Assembly (NCBI GenBank): GCA_045563055.1
Contig: JBJKUR010000014.1
Span: forward strand, 15,494 to 79,493
Reading direction: 5' to 3'
DNA from: Methylaequor sp045563055
GTDB lineage: Bacteria > Pseudomonadota > Alphaproteobacteria > Methylaequorales > Methylaequoraceae
Length of the DNA stretch: 64,000 nt
This document shows positions 63,412 through 64,000 of the stretch, in pieces. Every line of letters begins with the position of its first letter. Position 1 is the first letter of the stretch. Under the pieces are notes generated by a model. The model was not told the DNA's origin and did not search any database. It was given only the letters and a program-made list of their open reading frames with translations. A program made the translations under genes and the position numbers.

Positions 63412-64000
63412 AATAATATTTAAATTAAAGCTCGTTATACTTCTTTTTATTGTTTTACAATTTAAGCAAAACTTTGCTCAGGATTCACAAATAATTAAAA
63501 AAATTATCATAGAACAAAACTTAGATAATGGAAGGCTTCTGTCTCCGCCAACAGAAAGAGATGATAAAAAAATAAAATTGATTCCACCAAAAAGTGTTCT
63601 TGAAAAGGAAGCACAAAAAAACAAAGAAATAGAGGAAATTCAAAAAAAACAAGAAGAAAAAAGAAAAGCTCTACAAAAAAAAAAAGAACAACAAATTCAA
63701 AAAGCTAGAGAGATTCAAGAAAAAAAGAAGTTGCAATTAGAACAAATCAAACGAAAAGAACAAGACGCAATTAAAAAAGCCGAGGAAGATAAACGTAAAC
63801 AGCAAGAGGCTATTAAAAAAGCCGAGGAAGATAAACGTAAACAGCAAGAGGCTATTAAAAAGGCTGAAGAAGATAAACGTAAACAGCAAGAGGCTATTAA
63901 AAAAGCCGAAGAAGATAAACGTAAACAGCAAGAGGCTATTAAAAAGGCTGAAGAAGATAAACGTAAACAGCAAGAGGCTATTAAAAAAGCCGAAGAAGAT
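63398..64000 (+). CDS. Exported Lys/Glu/Gln-rich coiled-coil protein with tandem repeats (cut by window edge)
   Basis: At least 201 residues; the gene runs off the right edge. It overlaps suhB by 14 bases. A signal peptide (KLVILLFIVLQFKQNFAQ) is followed by a long helix-forming segment, then exact 14-residue repeats AEEDKRKQQEAIKK. The charged helix is TolA-like in style but has no visible TonB anchor domain, and the C-terminus is not in the window. Function unknown. Confidence 0.7.
   Translation, partial: MKTNKIIFKLKLVILLFIVLQFKQNFAQDSQIIKKIIIEQNLDNGRLLSPPTERDDKKIKLIPPKSVLEKEAQKNKEIEEIQKKQEEKRKALQKKKEQQIQKAREIQEKKKLQLEQIKRKEQDAIKKAEEDKRKQQEAIKKAEEDKRKQQEAIKKAEEDKRKQQEAIKKAEEDKRKQQEAIKKAEEDKRKQQEAIKKAEED
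63779..64000 (+). repeat. 42-base tandem repeats (five complete copies and part of a sixth)
   Basis: Units begin at 63779, 63821, 63863, 63905, 63947 and 63989. Each encodes AEEDKRKQQEAIKK. Differences are silent and alternate (gcc/gct, gag/gaa, aaa/aag), giving an 84-base higher-order period over units 3-6. The array continues past the edge. Confidence 0.97.

Noticed and set aside
63737..63973. Minus-strand frame of repeated Phe/Leu residues
   Set aside because: It is the antisense shadow of the Lys/Glu repeat gene.
63779..64000. CRISPR-like spacing of repeats
   Set aside because: Units are contiguous, in frame and without spacers.

Overview
The window is a compact, AT-rich stretch of a bacterial chromosome. 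The gene content and gene orders point to an alphaproteobacterium: hemA (5-aminolevulinate synthase, C4 route), rluD next to rpoH, hisZ-purA, xseB-ispA-tlyA, ruvCAB-ybgC-tolQRAB-pal-cpoB-tilS-ftsH, and small alphaproteobacterial families such as DUF3126. Low GC, almost no intergenic DNA, many 1-11 base gene overlaps and a proteorhodopsin with a complete retinal pathway suggest a streamlined marine surface-water lineage (HIMB59/AEGEAN-169-like or SAR11-like). The lineage is inference and cannot be fixed from this window alone. I saw no rRNA, tRNA, CRISPR array, insertion sequence or phage gene. No gene-free stretch exceeds 300 bases; the longest is the roughly 200-base leader of the proteorhodopsin gene.

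Layout. 1-5242 (minus): clpA (cut by the edge), clpS, then phosphohexomutase, ugd and galU (UDP-sugar supply) and a membrane J-domain protein; 5257-6375 is a glycosyltransferase. 6372-11222: fhs, a small HExxH protein, pyrE, thiG-thiS-thiO. 11286-17556: msrB-hemA, pdxH, fabI-aroC, tlyA-ispA-xseB, a TusA-like protein. 17624-23739 (plus): an ABC importer (binding protein, permease, ATPase), ExbB-ExbD-ExbD-TonB, and a strongly expressed-looking porin. 23836-26255: an unknown lipoprotein, a beta-barrel gene with no ATG (apparent ATT start), DUF3126 and DUF3429 proteins. 26456-32660: proteorhodopsin, then crtE-crtI-crtB-crtY-blh. 32657-36218: a 2OG-Fe(II) oxygenase-like protein, a second HExxH protein, a membrane-anchored small protein, rluD, rpoH. 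36208-41528 (minus): purA, hisZ, serC, an SLC13-type transporter. 41612-49847: thiC, thiD, glmM, folP, ftsH, tilS. 49852-54917 (minus): the Tol-Pal system with a frameshifted cpoB and a previously unlisted 57-residue lipoprotein. 54925-59981 (minus): ybgC, ruvBAC, yebC, ymdB-like, fau, zapA and a 51-residue coiled-coil ORF. 60064-64000 (plus): gap, an unknown protein, thiE, efp, a divergent suhB, and the start of a repetitive coiled-coil exported protein.

How the parts work together. Retinal made by CrtE/I/B/Y/Blh supplies the proteorhodopsin, which has Gln at the tuning position (blue type). The resulting proton gradient could drive the two ion-powered envelope systems here, ExbB/ExbD/TonB and TolQ/TolR/TolA. 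Thiamine genes are split over four places (thiG-S-O, thiC, thiD, thiE), with no TPP riboswitch visible before thiC. Folate/C1 genes are fhs, folP and fau. The most unusual observations are an ExbD pair in which the second copy has Asn in place of the proton-carrying Asp, terminators whose T-tract runs into the next start codon (twice), twin promoters ahead of pal and the tiny lipoprotein, the split cpoB, the ATT-start beta-barrel gene, and two related four-cysteine HExxH proteins.
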